DNA from: Salinimicrobium soli
Lineage (GTDB): Bacteria > Bacteroidota > Bacteroidia > Flavobacteriales > Flavobacteriaceae
Assembly (NCBI RefSeq): GCF_048323655.1
Contig: NZ_JBLUWW010000003.1
Location: 186,001 to 250,000 of the forward strand
DNA length: 64,000 nt
Reading direction: 5' to 3'
Shown: one piece after another, positions 16,388 to 25,181 of the stretch
How the letters are laid out: every line of letters begins with the position of its first letter
Position numbering within the stretch: position 1 is the stretch's first letter
Translations under genes and position numbers: made by a program
The notes under the pieces: model-generated
Seen by the model: the letters and a program-made list of their open reading frames with translations, nothing else
The model's database searches: none
Told to the model about the DNA's origin: nothing

Positions 16388-17827
16388 ATGGATAAAATGA
16401 ATGTTGCCAGCTTTTACAATTTGTTGCTTGAAGACCTGAAATTTGAAGCCAAAGTAAAGCAGGATATTGCCCTTCAACAATTAGCCTCCTTTGTAGTTGA
16501 TGAAAAGAAAGATTCTATTTTTCTTCTGAAGGGGTACGCCGGTACCGGTAAGACCACCATTATCAGTTCACTTGTAAAGAATCTCTGGAAAGTAAAGAAG
16601 AGCGGAGTTCTTCTGGCGCCTACCGGAAGAGCAGCCAAGGTTATCTCGAATTACTCCGGAAGAGAGGCATTTACCATTCACAAGAAGATCTATTTTCCGA
16701 AGAAAAAAGGAGGTTCGGGTGTTCAATTCGTGCTTCAGCCAAATAAACATCGCAACAGCATTTTTATTGTTGATGAGGCTTCGATGATACCCGATGTCAA
16801 TAATGACGCGAAGATGTTCGAAAATGGTTCTCTCCTGGATGATCTTATACAATATGTTTATTCGGGCCATAAATGCCAGCTTGTCCTGATTGGTGATACC
16901 GCACAGTTGCCCCCGGTAAAACTGGAAGTCAGCCCTGCACTGGAAGAACAGAAACTGCAGAATACCTATTTAAAAGAGGTTACGCATATCGAACTTGACG
17001 AGGTGGTGCGACAAAGTGAGGAAAGTGATATCCTGCTAAATGCAACTCATATTAGAGAAGCTTTACGGGAGGAATTCTATGAATCCTTCCGCTTTGAGCT
17101 TACGCAAAAAAAGGATGTGATAAGGCTGGTGGACGGCTACGAAATAATGGAAGCTATCGAAGATTCCTACCGCAACCTTGGTCACGAAGACACCACTATT
17201 ATTGTTAGATCTAATAAAAGGGCCAATCTCTATAACCAACAAATAAGGCAACGCATCCTTTTTCAGGAGGAAGAGATCTCGGCAGGCGATTATCTTATGG
17301 TGGTCAAGAACAATTATTTCTGGGTAAAACCGAATAGTGAAGCCGGCTTTATTGCAAATGGTGATATTATAAAGGTATTGGAGATCTTCTCGATCAAAGA
17401 ACTTTACGGATTCCGTTTTGCTGAAGTGAAGGTAGAGATGGTAGATTATCCAAAAATGCAACCTTTTGAGACTGTTGTGTTGCTGGATACTTTGGAAAGC
17501 AACAATCCCTCCCTTACTTATGATGAATCCAATCAGCTTTACCAGGAGGTGATGAAAGATTATGAAGACGAGAAATCCAAATACAAGAAGTTTTTAAAAG
17601 TGAAGAATAACAAATTCTTCAATGCGCTCCAGATCAAATTCTCTTATGCCATGACCTGTCATAAATCGCAGGGTGGGCAATGGCATACCGTTTTTGTGGA
17701 GCAGCCATATCTTCCAAACGGGATCGATAAAGATTATCTGCGCTGGTTATACACTGCTGTTACCCGGGCTCAAAATAAGTTGTACCTCATTGGCTTTAAA
17801 GATGATTTTTTCGCCCCGGCAGATTAG
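16388..17827 (+). CDS. RecD-like ATP-dependent DNA helicase
   Basis: Superfamily 1B helicase of about 479 residues. Walker A GYAGTGKTT is near 49-57; a Walker B-like IFIVDEASMIPD is near 128-139; LIGDTAQLPPV is helicase motif III; TCHKSQGGQW and LYTAVTRAQNKLYLIG near the C-terminus are the UvrD-like C-terminal motifs V and VI. The short single-domain form without RecB or RecC partners is typical of Bacteroidota. I chose the ATG at 16388, behind a promoter element; 16397 is a close alternative. The next gene, kdsB, has its own promoter. Confidence 0.9.
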   Translation: MDKMNVASFYNLLLEDLKFEAKVKQDIALQQLASFVVDEKKDSIFLLKGYAGTGKTTIISSLVKNLWKVKKSGVLLAPTGRAAKVISNYSGREAFTIHKKIYFPKKKGGSGVQFVLQPNKHRNSIFIVDEASMIPDVNNDAKMFENGSLLDDLIQYVYSGHKCQLVLIGDTAQLPPVKLEVSPALEEQKLQNTYLKEVTHIELDEVVRQSEESDILLNATHIREALREEFYESFRFELTQKKDVIRLVDGYEIMEAIEDSYRNLGHEDTTIIVRSNKRANLYNQQIRQRILFQEEEISAGDYLMVVKNNYFWVKPNSEAGFIANGDIIKVLEIFSIKELYGFRFAEVKVEMVDYPKMQPFETVVLLDTLESNNPSLTYDESNQLYQEVMKDYEDEKSKYKKFLKVKNNKFFNALQIKFSYAMTCHKSQGGQWHTVFVEQPYLPNGIDKDYLRWLYTAVTRAQNKLYLIGFKDDFFAPAD

Positions 17828-17837
17828 CGAAAAATGG

Positions 17838-17845
17838 TATTTTTG
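17838..17845 (+). promoter_or_regulatory. Promoter -7 element of kdsB
   Basis: TATTTTTG, matching TAnnTTTG, begins 10 bp after the helicase stop and lies 28 bp before the TTG start of kdsB. Confidence 0.5.
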
Positions 17846-17873
17846 AATGTCCTTATTTTAAACTGAAAAAGAT

Positions 17874-18617
17874 TTGAACAACTCACCACTTAGAATTATC
17901 GCGATGATTCCGGCACGATATGCGGCCAGCAGATTTCCGGGGAAACTCATGCAGGACCTCAATGGAAAGACCGTGATCCTGCGCACCTATGAGGCAGCAA
18001 AGAATACGGGACTTTTTCAGGAGGTTTATGTAGTTACCGATAGCGAAGTGATCTATTCTGAAATTACCGAAAATGGCGGAAAAGGCATCATGAGCAAAAA
18101 GGAGCATGAATGTGGAAGTGATCGAATTGCCGAAGCTGTGGAGGAAATGGACGTGGATATCGTGGTCAATGTTCAGGGCGATGAACCTATGATCGATAAG
18201 GAAAGCCTGGTAAAAGTGCTGGAAGTTTTCCGCGGAAAAGATGCGGCAAAGATCGACCTGGCTTCTCTAAAGGCGCCGCTTCAGGACTGGAAAGATGTGG
18301 AAAACCCGAACAACGTTAAGGTAATTACCAATAAAGAGGATTTTGCACTGTATTTTTCCCGTTCCCCAATTCCGTATCCACGGGACGAGAATGCCGGCGT
18401 AACCTGGTTCAAACACATCGGGATCTATGCCTTCCGGAAACAGGCATTGCTCGATTTTCAGCGACTACCCATGCTAAAACTGGAAGCTTCGGAAAAGATC
18501 GAAGCCATCAGGTATCTCGAATATGGGAAGAATATTAAAATGGTAGAAACCACTGTAAAAGGAGTGGGTATCGATACGCCTGAAGATCTTGAGCGGGCAA
18601 GACAACTGCTTTCCTGA
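17874..18617 (+). CDS. kdsB: 3-deoxy-manno-octulosonate cytidylyltransferase (CMP-Kdo synthetase)
   Basis: Activates Kdo as CMP-Kdo for the inner core of lipopolysaccharide. The nucleotide-binding start IIAMIPARYAASRFPGKLM is at residues 8-26; VVNVQGDEPMI near 98-108 is the conserved metal and substrate region; HIGIYAFRK lies near 177-185; the end GIDTPEDLERA is typical. Length 247 is normal. The start is a TTG: the first beta strand (RIIAMIPARY) lies before the first ATG at 17904, so that ATG would cut into the fold. KdsC, an earlier enzyme of the same pathway, is at 26429-26938. Confidence 0.95.
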   Translation: MNNSPLRIIAMIPARYAASRFPGKLMQDLNGKTVILRTYEAAKNTGLFQEVYVVTDSEVIYSEITENGGKGIMSKKEHECGSDRIAEAVEEMDVDIVVNVQGDEPMIDKESLVKVLEVFRGKDAAKIDLASLKAPLQDWKDVENPNNVKVITNKEDFALYFSRSPIPYPRDENAGVTWFKHIGIYAFRKQALLDFQRLPMLKLEASEKIEAIRYLEYGKNIKMVETTVKGVGIDTPEDLERARQLLS

Positions 18618-18674
18618 AAAGCCTTTTAATGTTATAGTTTGGTGAAGAAGTTAAAAAATCGCCACCTATTTAAC

Positions 18675-18682
18675 TATATTTG
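18675..18682 (+). promoter_or_regulatory. Promoter -7 element of the DUF2911 gene
   Basis: TATATTTG, a perfect TAnnTTTG, 22 bp before the ATG at 18705. It lies inside the longer reading frame, which argues for the shorter protein. Confidence 0.7.
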
Positions 18683-18704
18683 GTCAAAACCAACTATAAC
18701 AATT

Positions 18705-19550
18705 ATGAAAAACGTATTTCTTTTCCTTTTTACAGGGCTCTTTAGCCTTAGTCTTTCGGCACAGATCCAAACACCGGCACCCAGCCCTTCGGCTACTGTT
18801 GAGCAACAGGTAGGGCTTTCCAACGTAACTCTAAAGTATTCCCGTCCCGGGATGAAGGGCCGTGAAATTTTTGGCGGACTTGTTCCTTATGGCCAGATGT
18901 GGAGAACAGGTGCTAACAGCAACACCACTATTTCTTTTGATACCAAGGTTTCTATTGATGGTAAAGAACTTCCGAAAGGAACCTATGCAATTTATACCAT
19001 TCCGCAGCAGGACAAATGGGAGGTGATCTTCTATAAAGACTCCAATAACTGGGGACTGCCTCAGAATTGGGACGAGAGTAAAGTGGCATTGAAGACAACT
19101 GCAAGGGTGCAGGAAATGCCCATGGACATGGAAACCTTCACTATACTAATAGATGAACTCAAAAATGACTCAGCTGCCCTTAATTTTATATGGGAAAACA
19201 CGGTCGCTACTCTGGACTTTCAAGTTCCAACCGATGAAATGGCCATGAGCAGTATCCAAAAAATTATGAATGGTCCTTCTGCAGGTGATTATTTTGCTGC
19301 CGCGACCTATTATCACGATGAGAAAAAAGACTTGCAACAGGCGTATACCTGGATCAAGAAAGCTGTAGAAATGGGAGATCCTAATGCCTACTGGGTTTTA
19401 AGAAGAAAAGCACTTATTGAGGCTGATCTCGGTAAAAAAGCAGAAGCCATTGAGACCGCAAAAAAATCCATGGCAGCCGCTGAAAAGGCCGGTAACCAGG
19501 ACTATGTGAAAATGAATAAAGAATCCCTTAAAGAATGGGGAGGAAAATAA
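18705..19550 (+). CDS. Secreted DUF2911 protein with C-terminal TPR-like helices
   Basis: About 281 residues. The start MKNVFLFLFTGLFSLSLSAQ is a signal peptide. DUF2911 follows, with the typical blocks VTLKYSRPGMKGREIFG, YGQMWRTGANSNTTISF and LPKGTYAIYTIP; the C-terminal 90 residues (DYFAAATYYHDEKKDLQQAY onward) are helical repeats of TPR type. DUF2911 proteins are common secreted proteins in Bacteroidota with no settled function. The ATG at 18705 is preferred over 18639 because a promoter element lies between them and the signal peptide then starts at residue 1. A strong hairpin follows. Confidence 0.88.
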   Translation: MKNVFLFLFTGLFSLSLSAQIQTPAPSPSATVEQQVGLSNVTLKYSRPGMKGREIFGGLVPYGQMWRTGANSNTTISFDTKVSIDGKELPKGTYAIYTIPQQDKWEVIFYKDSNNWGLPQNWDESKVALKTTARVQEMPMDMETFTILIDELKNDSAALNFIWENTVATLDFQVPTDEMAMSSIQKIMNGPSAGDYFAAATYYHDEKKDLQQAYTWIKKAVEMGDPNAYWVLRRKALIEADLGKKAEAIETAKKSMAAAEKAGNQDYVKMNKESLKEWGGK

Positions 19551-19570
19551 TCACGGATATTTAGACATTG

Positions 19571-19597
19571 AAAAAGCGGCTTTTTGGGTCGCTTTTT
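19571..19597. terminator. Bidirectional terminator
   Basis: AAAAAGCG pairs with CGCTTTTT across an 11-base loop, with T-runs on both strands. It separates the convergent DUF2911 and symporter genes. Confidence 0.8.
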
Positions 19598-19601
19598 TAT
19601 T

Positions 19602-21296
19602 TTACTTTCTCAAGGCAATTATTTTGTTTCCTGAAACCTGCAATAACACGGCAATGCTCATCACCAGGGCACACCCGGTAAAATTCAGCCAGAGGTAAGG
19701 CATGATATCGAGGAAGTAAATCCCGATAATAATGGCCTGGGTGATCAAAGCAGCTATAAATACTGAATGACCTCTTACATATTTGATGAAAAACGCCAGC
19801 AGGAAAATTCCCAGTACGTTCCCGTAAAAAATGGATCCGATAATATTTACAAGTTGTATCAGATTATCAAAAAGGTCAGCTATGCTGGCCACCAGGATTG
19901 CAAGGATTCCCCACCCCAGAGTGAACCATTTTGATGCTTTTACAAAATGTTCTTCAGAACGCTGCCCCACATTCCTTTTGTATAGATCAATCACGGTGGT
20001 TGAAGCCAGCGCATTAAGTTCTGATGCGGTGGAAGACATGGCAGCTGAAAGGATCACTGCCAGCAATAATCCAATTAATCCCCGGGGCAAATTGTTCAGG
20101 ATGAAGTGAATGAAAACGTAGTCTTTATCATTTGTTTCTACGGTCTCATCAGCCTGTGAAATAATTTCAACAGCTTTTTCTCTTTTTTGGATCTCTGCAG
20201 CATTGAGATCAAGCATTTCCTCTCGGAATTTATCTTTTTCGGCTGTAGAGAAATCAGCGGCACGGGCGTACAGTAAGGATTTTTCCTGCTTCTCGCTTTG
20301 TATCTCCTTCAGGTCGTCCTGCAACTTTTGATATTCGGGTTGATATTGAGATTCGGAAACTGCTTTGGTCGCCGCCGGATTGAAATTCAGAGGGGAATAA
20401 TTGAACTGGTAAAAAACAAAGACCATCACCCCAACCAGCAGGATGAAGAATTGCATGGGCACTTTCAGCAGTCCGTTGAAAATAAGTCCCAACTGACTTT
20501 GTTGCACCGATTTTCCGGAGAGATATCGCTGCACCTGACTCTGATCTGTTCCGAAGTAGGAGAGCATAAGAAAGGTTCCTCCAATAATTCCGCTCCAAAA
20601 GGTATATCTGTTATCCAGATCCAGAGAAAAATTTAAAACATCCAGCTTTCCACTTGTTCCGGCTATTTCCAGGGCCTTTGTAAAACTGATCTCCTCGGGT
20701 AAATACTGGATGATCAAAATAAAAGCGGTGACCATTCCGAAGAAAATAACCGCCATTTGCTGTTTTTGGGTAACATTTACAGCCTTCGTTCCGCCGGATA
20801 CGGTATAAATAATGACCAGAACGCCGATAATAACATTAAGCGTGGTCAGGTTCCATCCCAAAACTGCTGAAAGTATGATGGCCGGAGCAAAAATGGTAAT
20901 TCCGGCAGAAAGTCCGCGCTGGACCAGGAACAAAAGTGCTGTCAGAGTTCGGGTTTTTCGGTCGAACCTGCCTTCAAGGTATTCGTAGGCGGTATATACT
21001 TCGAGCCGATAATAAATAGGGATGAACACAAGGCAGATGATCACCATGGCAATGGGGAGCCCAAAGTAGAACTGCACAAAGCCCATTCCGCTGTGAAAAG
21101 CCTGGCCGGGCGTTGATAAAAAGGTAATGGCACTGGCCTGTGTTGCCATGACCGAAAGGCCAACGGTCCACCACTGCGCCTCATTACCGCCACGAATGTA
21201 ATCCTGCACGTTTTTGCTACCCTTCGTTTTCCACGAGCCATAGGCCACAATGAACACCAGCGTACCAATAAGAATGATCCAGTCTATTAGCAGCAT
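19602..21296 (-). CDS. Sodium:solute symporter (SSS family)
   Basis: Inner-membrane carrier of 564 residues with about 13 hydrophobic segments. Family features include GGNEAQWWTVGLSVMATQASAITFLSTPG near 37-65, YEYLEGRF near 104-111 and LLLAVILSAAMSSTASELNALAS near 414-436. The substrate is unknown. Unusual is a charged, coiled-coil-like insert of about 90 residues (roughly 305-395) between two membrane segments. It is the last gene of a coupled set: PIG-L deacetylase, then a 35-residue membrane peptide, then this gene 1 bp after the peptide's stop, suggesting uptake of a compound released by the deacetylase. Confidence 0.92.
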   Translation of the reverse strand: MLLIDWIILIGTLVFIVAYGSWKTKGSKNVQDYIRGGNEAQWWTVGLSVMATQASAITFLSTPGQAFHSGMGFVQFYFGLPIAMVIICLVFIPIYYRLEVYTAYEYLEGRFDRKTRTLTALLFLVQRGLSAGITIFAPAIILSAVLGWNLTTLNVIIGVLVIIYTVSGGTKAVNVTQKQQMAVIFFGMVTAFILIIQYLPEEISFTKALEIAGTSGKLDVLNFSLDLDNRYTFWSGIIGGTFLMLSYFGTDQSQVQRYLSGKSVQQSQLGLIFNGLLKVPMQFFILLVGVMVFVFYQFNYSPLNFNPAATKAVSESQYQPEYQKLQDDLKEIQSEKQEKSLLYARAADFSTAEKDKFREEMLDLNAAEIQKREKAVEIISQADETVETNDKDYVFIHFILNNLPRGLIGLLLAVILSAAMSSTASELNALASTTVIDLYKRNVGQRSEEHFVKASKWFTLGWGILAILVASIADLFDNLIQLVNIIGSIFYGNVLGIFLLAFFIKYVRGHSVFIAALITQAIIIGIYFLDIMPYLWLNFTGCALVMSIAVLLQVSGNKIIALRK

Positions 21297-21297
21297 A

Positions 21298-21405
21298 TCA
21301 GGTGAAATAGGTCATTAGCAGGTAAAAAAGAAAAATATAAACGGCATTGGCCACCAGGACAATGGTGTACGATTTTTTCCAGTGGTATTTCTTCGGAAGA
21401 TTCAT
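21298..21405 (-). CDS. 35-residue single-pass membrane peptide
   Basis: A short frame reads MNLPKKYHWKKSYTIVLVAN and continues as a hydrophobic helix ending in YFT. Its ATG shares a base with the TGA stop of the PIG-L deacetylase (TGATG), and its own TGA is followed one base later by the ATG of the symporter (TGATATG). Basic residues precede one transmembrane helix (about residues 13-33), predicting the N-terminus inside. The spacing and coupling argue that it is translated. Small partner subunits are known for some SSS carriers (for example the DUF997 partner of PanF); this could be an analogue, but I recognise no family. Confidence 0.7.
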   Translation of the reverse strand: MNLPKKYHWKKSYTIVLVANAVYIFLFYLLMTYFT

Positions 21406-23933
21406 CAGTTGGAAGCCTTTTTTGAAGCTGAAGCGTTGCTATCTGATTTTCCCAAAGAGAGTAGGTTGGCGAACAATCTGAATGCACCCGGTACTCCCGC
21501 AGGAAATTCTCTGAAGAAACTCAGCCCTGTATACACGTAATAACCTTTTCCATAAGGAGCGATCAAAAGACTTCCGGAAGTAGGTGCCTCTCCGGGATCG
21601 CTCATTGAAAGCAGCGGAGTGAATTCTGTTCCCCATTCATCCGGAAAATATAGTCCGCGTTCCTGTACCCAGCCCTCAAAATCTTTGGGACTTATCTTGT
21701 TGGGAGAGTTGAGCACCGGATGTTCCTGGTTTAGTAATGTTACTGTAGCGTTCTCGTCGGTAACCCTGTCACGGGAAAGTTTTAATGGATAAGGTGCGAG
21801 ATCATCAGTGACCAAACCGCGACTGGTATTGTACTGCACCACCAGGTTTCCTCCCGCTTTGACGTAATCGAACAGTTCCTGTTGCTTATGTTTTAATGCT
21901 GCTACCGTATTGTAGGCTCTGATGCCGATGACAACAGCGTCATATTTCTTCAGATAAGATGGAGAGATCTCTTCGGGAGCAATCTTTTCTACCTTATAAC
22001 CAATTTGTTCCAAGGCTTCGGGAACCACATCTCCTGCGCCTTCAATATAACCTATCAGATTTCCTCTTTTTTGGATATCCAGTTTCACCAGTTTCGTTTC
22101 AGCAGGAAGGACCAGGGTTTGCAGTGGAATGTGTTCATAATCAAGCTGCACTACTTGCTTGGAATATTCCTTTCCGCTGACTGTTGCCACCGGCTTAAAT
22201 ACTGCTGTACTTTGAAACTTAGGGGCAGTAACGGTGAAATTGAAAGTTTGTGATTCTCCTTTGATCAGAGGTCCAAATGTGTAAGTTACCGGCTCGATCT
22301 GCCAGTCGGCTACTTTTGCGATCCTCAGACTTCCGCTTACCGAATCCCTCAAAGCAGTTAAGGTCACCGGAACAACTTTTGAAGCTCCATTTGCATAGAT
22401 CAACACTTCGGAATCCATCGCTAATGAAACCTGCGGAACGATCTCAAACGGTAGATAAACTTCTCCTTTCACGGGATCATTTCTTTTGTAGACGATCGTC
22501 CTGCGGAAAGGAACATCCACACCGTCAAACGCAATACGGAATTCGGCTTTATATTTCCTCGGAGTTTCGGGTTGGCCAATGAGTTCATCTTCATTCACGG
22601 CATACATTCCCAAACTACCTTTTTTCCGTAGCCAGTAAGGACTGGTAAATTCCTCATTTTCCGTTATTCTGAAATTCAGGCTACCGTTCCAGGATTGGTT
22701 TTCCTGAAGGCTTGTAGTCGGATTGATACCTTCTTTTACAGGCAATGCGGAAACCGATTTGAGTTCCATCGGTTGTGAACTTCGATTTATAGCTTCCAAT
22801 CTTAGTTTAACAAATTCCCCCGGGGTGGCCAGTGGGGCTTCGGCGACGGCTTCCATGTATAGGCCGGCGCAGGCCGCAATGATCTCCCGAATTTGCTCCG
22901 ATTTGATCTTTCTCCAGTGTTCGTTTTCCAGGTTTTCAATTAACTGATAAGCTTTTACCAGGTCAGGAAGGCTGGCTGAAGGATCTTTAAAATTGAAATC
23001 CTTTTCTACTTTGTACAGAATGTCTCCGATTTCCTTTCCGCCTTTGATCCTGCTCCAGGTGGTATTGATACCCGCGAAAAGATCTTCACTGTCTTCAGGC
23101 TGTTGTCCTCCAATTAGTTCGATGTATTCCGGCTCTTTTCCGCGGGAACCTGTGCTGCCAAAGCCCTGTGAGCGGTGCTGACTGCGGCTGAGGGAGGCGA
23201 TCTCTGTGTTTGACATGCCCGTCAAAGGATCGTAAACTCCGGTATCGAATTCCAGAAAATTAGATTTATCGGCCGCTTCAAATGCTTCACGGGAATCGTA
23301 GAACCAGGGAGAGGTGTTAAAAAATAGCTTTTTTGGCTGCCATGTTCCCAGTTCTTTAGCCTGATTCGGAAATACCGATGGGTCTCCCGACACTTCAAAT
23401 GCTTTAGTACTTAACAGGGCTGAGGAAGTGTGATGACCATGGGTTTCACCTGCAGAACCTGCATTGAATCTATTGATAATAACATCAGGTTGAAAGTTGC
23501 GAATGGTTCGCACCACATCTTTCAGGATCTCCTCCTCATTCCAGATACTTAAAGTTTCTTCCGGATTTTTGGAATATCCGAAGTCGTTGGCGCGGGTAAA
23601 GTATTGTTCTCCTCCATCAATTCGGCGGGCTGCCAGTAGTTCCTGGGTTCGAATTACGCCGAGTAATTCTCTCAGCTGTGGCCCTATCAGGTTTTGACCC
23701 CCATCACCGCGCGTCATTGAAAGATAGGCGGTGCGGGCATGTAATTCATTGCTTAAATAAGAGATCAGGCGGGTGTTCTCATCATCGGGATGAGCAGCAA
23801 CATACAAGGCAGATCCTAAAAAGTTCAATTTCTTGATCTCCCGGTAAATTTCCGAAGAATTAAGTTTTTCAGGTTGCTGTGCATGAAGGCCTGTAAACAG
23901 GAGAATAAAGAATAAGCAAAACAGCTTGCGCAT
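21405..23933 (-). CDS. Secreted PIG-L family deacetylase with GATase-like C-terminal domain
   Basis: About 842 residues. Signal peptide MRKLFCLFFILLFTGLHAQ. The PIG-L/LmbE N-terminal domain has the zinc motif AAHPDDE near 45-51, MTRGDGGQN and the second metal motif HGHHTSS near 159-165. The family removes N-acetyl groups from GlcNAc-type sugars. The C-terminal part (about 640-835) resembles a glutamine-amidotransferase-like or ThuA-like fold (VVIGIRAYNTVAAL, GGNLVVQYNTS). The ATG at 23933 is chosen because a TATATTTG promoter overlaps the longer start at 23960. Coupled to the peptide and symporter downstream; a role in scavenging acetylated glycans is inference. Confidence 0.9.
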   Translation of the reverse strand: MRKLFCLFFILLFTGLHAQQPEKLNSSEIYREIKKLNFLGSALYVAAHPDDENTRLISYLSNELHARTAYLSMTRGDGGQNLIGPQLRELLGVIRTQELLAARRIDGGEQYFTRANDFGYSKNPEETLSIWNEEEILKDVVRTIRNFQPDVIINRFNAGSAGETHGHHTSSALLSTKAFEVSGDPSVFPNQAKELGTWQPKKLFFNTSPWFYDSREAFEAADKSNFLEFDTGVYDPLTGMSNTEIASLSRSQHRSQGFGSTGSRGKEPEYIELIGGQQPEDSEDLFAGINTTWSRIKGGKEIGDILYKVEKDFNFKDPSASLPDLVKAYQLIENLENEHWRKIKSEQIREIIAACAGLYMEAVAEAPLATPGEFVKLRLEAINRSSQPMELKSVSALPVKEGINPTTSLQENQSWNGSLNFRITENEEFTSPYWLRKKGSLGMYAVNEDELIGQPETPRKYKAEFRIAFDGVDVPFRRTIVYKRNDPVKGEVYLPFEIVPQVSLAMDSEVLIYANGASKVVPVTLTALRDSVSGSLRIAKVADWQIEPVTYTFGPLIKGESQTFNFTVTAPKFQSTAVFKPVATVSGKEYSKQVVQLDYEHIPLQTLVLPAETKLVKLDIQKRGNLIGYIEGAGDVVPEALEQIGYKVEKIAPEEISPSYLKKYDAVVIGIRAYNTVAALKHKQQELFDYVKAGGNLVVQYNTSRGLVTDDLAPYPLKLSRDRVTDENATVTLLNQEHPVLNSPNKISPKDFEGWVQERGLYFPDEWGTEFTPLLSMSDPGEAPTSGSLLIAPYGKGYYVYTGLSFFREFPAGVPGAFRLFANLLSLGKSDSNASASKKASN

Positions 23934-23957
23934 GATGTAATTACTTTTGATACTTTT

Positions 23958-23965
23958 CAAATATA
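23958..23965 (-). promoter_or_regulatory. Promoter -7 element of the deacetylase-symporter operon
   Basis: Minus-strand TATATTTG, 24 bp upstream of the ATG at 23933 and overlapping the longer alternative start. Confidence 0.7.
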
Positions 23966-24005
23966 AAAAGATTCCCTTCTTAAGTCGGACTTTTAGATCC
24001 TTTTG

Positions 24006-24545
24006 TTAAAGCGCATCCTTACCTTCGTCTGTAGCGTAGTCTTTTTCGATCAAAGAAACCGCTTTTTGGAGGATAAGGTTGTTGGGATACGTGATGAGTT
24101 CACCATCCATAGTACGCAGGTGAAGGTGGAAAGCCTTGATATCTTCAATGACCGCCTCAACCGGAAGGTCCTTGTCGTGGATCTTGATCTTGCTGCCTAT
24201 CTTATACGGAAAGGAGAAGAAAAGGATGATCCCTGCAGTAATATTGCTGAGGATTGACCAGATAGCAAACATGGCCACCCCAATAATGGCGAAAGCCGAA
24301 GAGAAGATAAGGGCCAGATCGGCAGCGCCATAGCCCCACGTGAGGGCCAGAAGAAAGATGGCTATAATGGTAATGAGAATATTGATGTACTTAAACATCA
24401 GTTTTATTCGGGTTACGTGCAGGTCACTTTGATGACCGATACGCTGAGCAGTTTTTTTCAGGATCTTTTGAATGATGAATAAAACCAGTATAACTACAAA
24501 GGTGTAAATGATCTGGTGGGTGTATCCAAAAAAAACTTCTTTCAT
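24006..24545 (-). CDS. Small MscS-family mechanosensitive channel
   Basis: 179 residues with three hydrophobic N-terminal segments and a short beta domain. The pore-helix region SSAFAIIGVAMFAIWSILSNITAGIILFFSFPYKIG (about 82-117) and the following I-x-I-x-D segment plus LRTMDGELITYPNN near 143-156 are typical of MscS. It lacks the large C-terminal alpha/beta vestibule of E. coli MscS, so it is a minimal form. It has its own promoter element (TATCTTTG) and sits downstream of maf. Confidence 0.88.
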   Translation of the reverse strand: MKEVFFGYTHQIIYTFVVILVLFIIQKILKKTAQRIGHQSDLHVTRIKLMFKYINILITIIAIFLLALTWGYGAADLALIFSSAFAIIGVAMFAIWSILSNITAGIILFFSFPYKIGSKIKIHDKDLPVEAVIEDIKAFHLHLRTMDGELITYPNNLILQKAVSLIEKDYATDEGKDAL

Positions 24546-24562
24546 GATTAATTGGGTTTCAG

Positions 24563-24570
24563 CAAAGATA
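24563..24570 (-). promoter_or_regulatory. Promoter -7 element of the mscS-type gene
   Basis: Minus-strand TATCTTTG, matching TAnnTTTG, 17 bp upstream of the ATG at 24545 and just after the maf stop. Confidence 0.6.
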
Positions 24571-24588
24571 CTATTCTAAAATGTGAAT

Positions 24589-25176
24589 TTATTCAGCTAT
24601 CTCCAGAAGCGTTTGATAAACGAGATGGGTGGGCAGGCCTACCACATTGAAATAACTGCCCTCAATATGCTCCACCCCTATGAGACCTATCCATTCCTGG
24701 ATCCCGTAAGCTCCGGCTTTGTCAAAAGGACGATAAGTGTCAATATAGAATTTGATCTCATCGTCTGAAAGCGGACTAAAGGTAACGCGGGTAATGGCAT
24801 GCACAGTTTTCTGCTTTTCAGAAGTGGTAAAACATACAGAAGTGATCACCTCGTGAGTCTTTCCGCAGAGAGAACGTATCATTTCCAGCGCCTGTGCAGG
24901 ATCTTTCGGTTTCTCAAGAGCCTTGCCCTCATGCCATACAATGGTGTCGCTGGTAATGAGGATATCGTTGGTGTTAAGATCTTCCTTAAAAGCTTCGGCT
25001 TTTAGCTCTGCAAGAAAATTAGTGATCTCCACTCCCTGCAGCTCGGTTGAATATTCTTCTTTAACAGGTTTAAGCCTGATCTCGAAATCAATTCGCAGGT
25101 CCCTGAAAAATTGTTGCCTCCTGGGGGAGGCTGAAGCTAAAATTATATGGTGATCTTTAAGAATGTCCGGTAGCAT
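24589..25176 (-). CDS. maf: Maf-type nucleoside triphosphate pyrophosphatase
   Basis: House-cleaning enzyme that hydrolyses non-canonical or modified nucleotides such as dTTP/UTP analogues. The start ILASASPRRQQFFRDL near 12-27 is the Maf signature; ITSDTIVWHEGKALEKPKD near 72-90 contains the conserved DT and K; DKAGAYGIQEWIG near 151-163 is the C-terminal motif. Length 195 is typical. It starts 5 bp after the UbiA stop in a compact operon. Confidence 0.95.
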   Translation of the reverse strand: MLPDILKDHHIILASASPRRQQFFRDLRIDFEIRLKPVKEEYSTELQGVEITNFLAELKAEAFKEDLNTNDILITSDTIVWHEGKALEKPKDPAQALEMIRSLCGKTHEVITSVCFTTSEKQKTVHAITRVTFSPLSDDEIKFYIDTYRPFDKAGAYGIQEWIGLIGVEHIEGSYFNVVGLPTHLVYQTLLEIAE

Positions 25177-25181
25177 AATTT

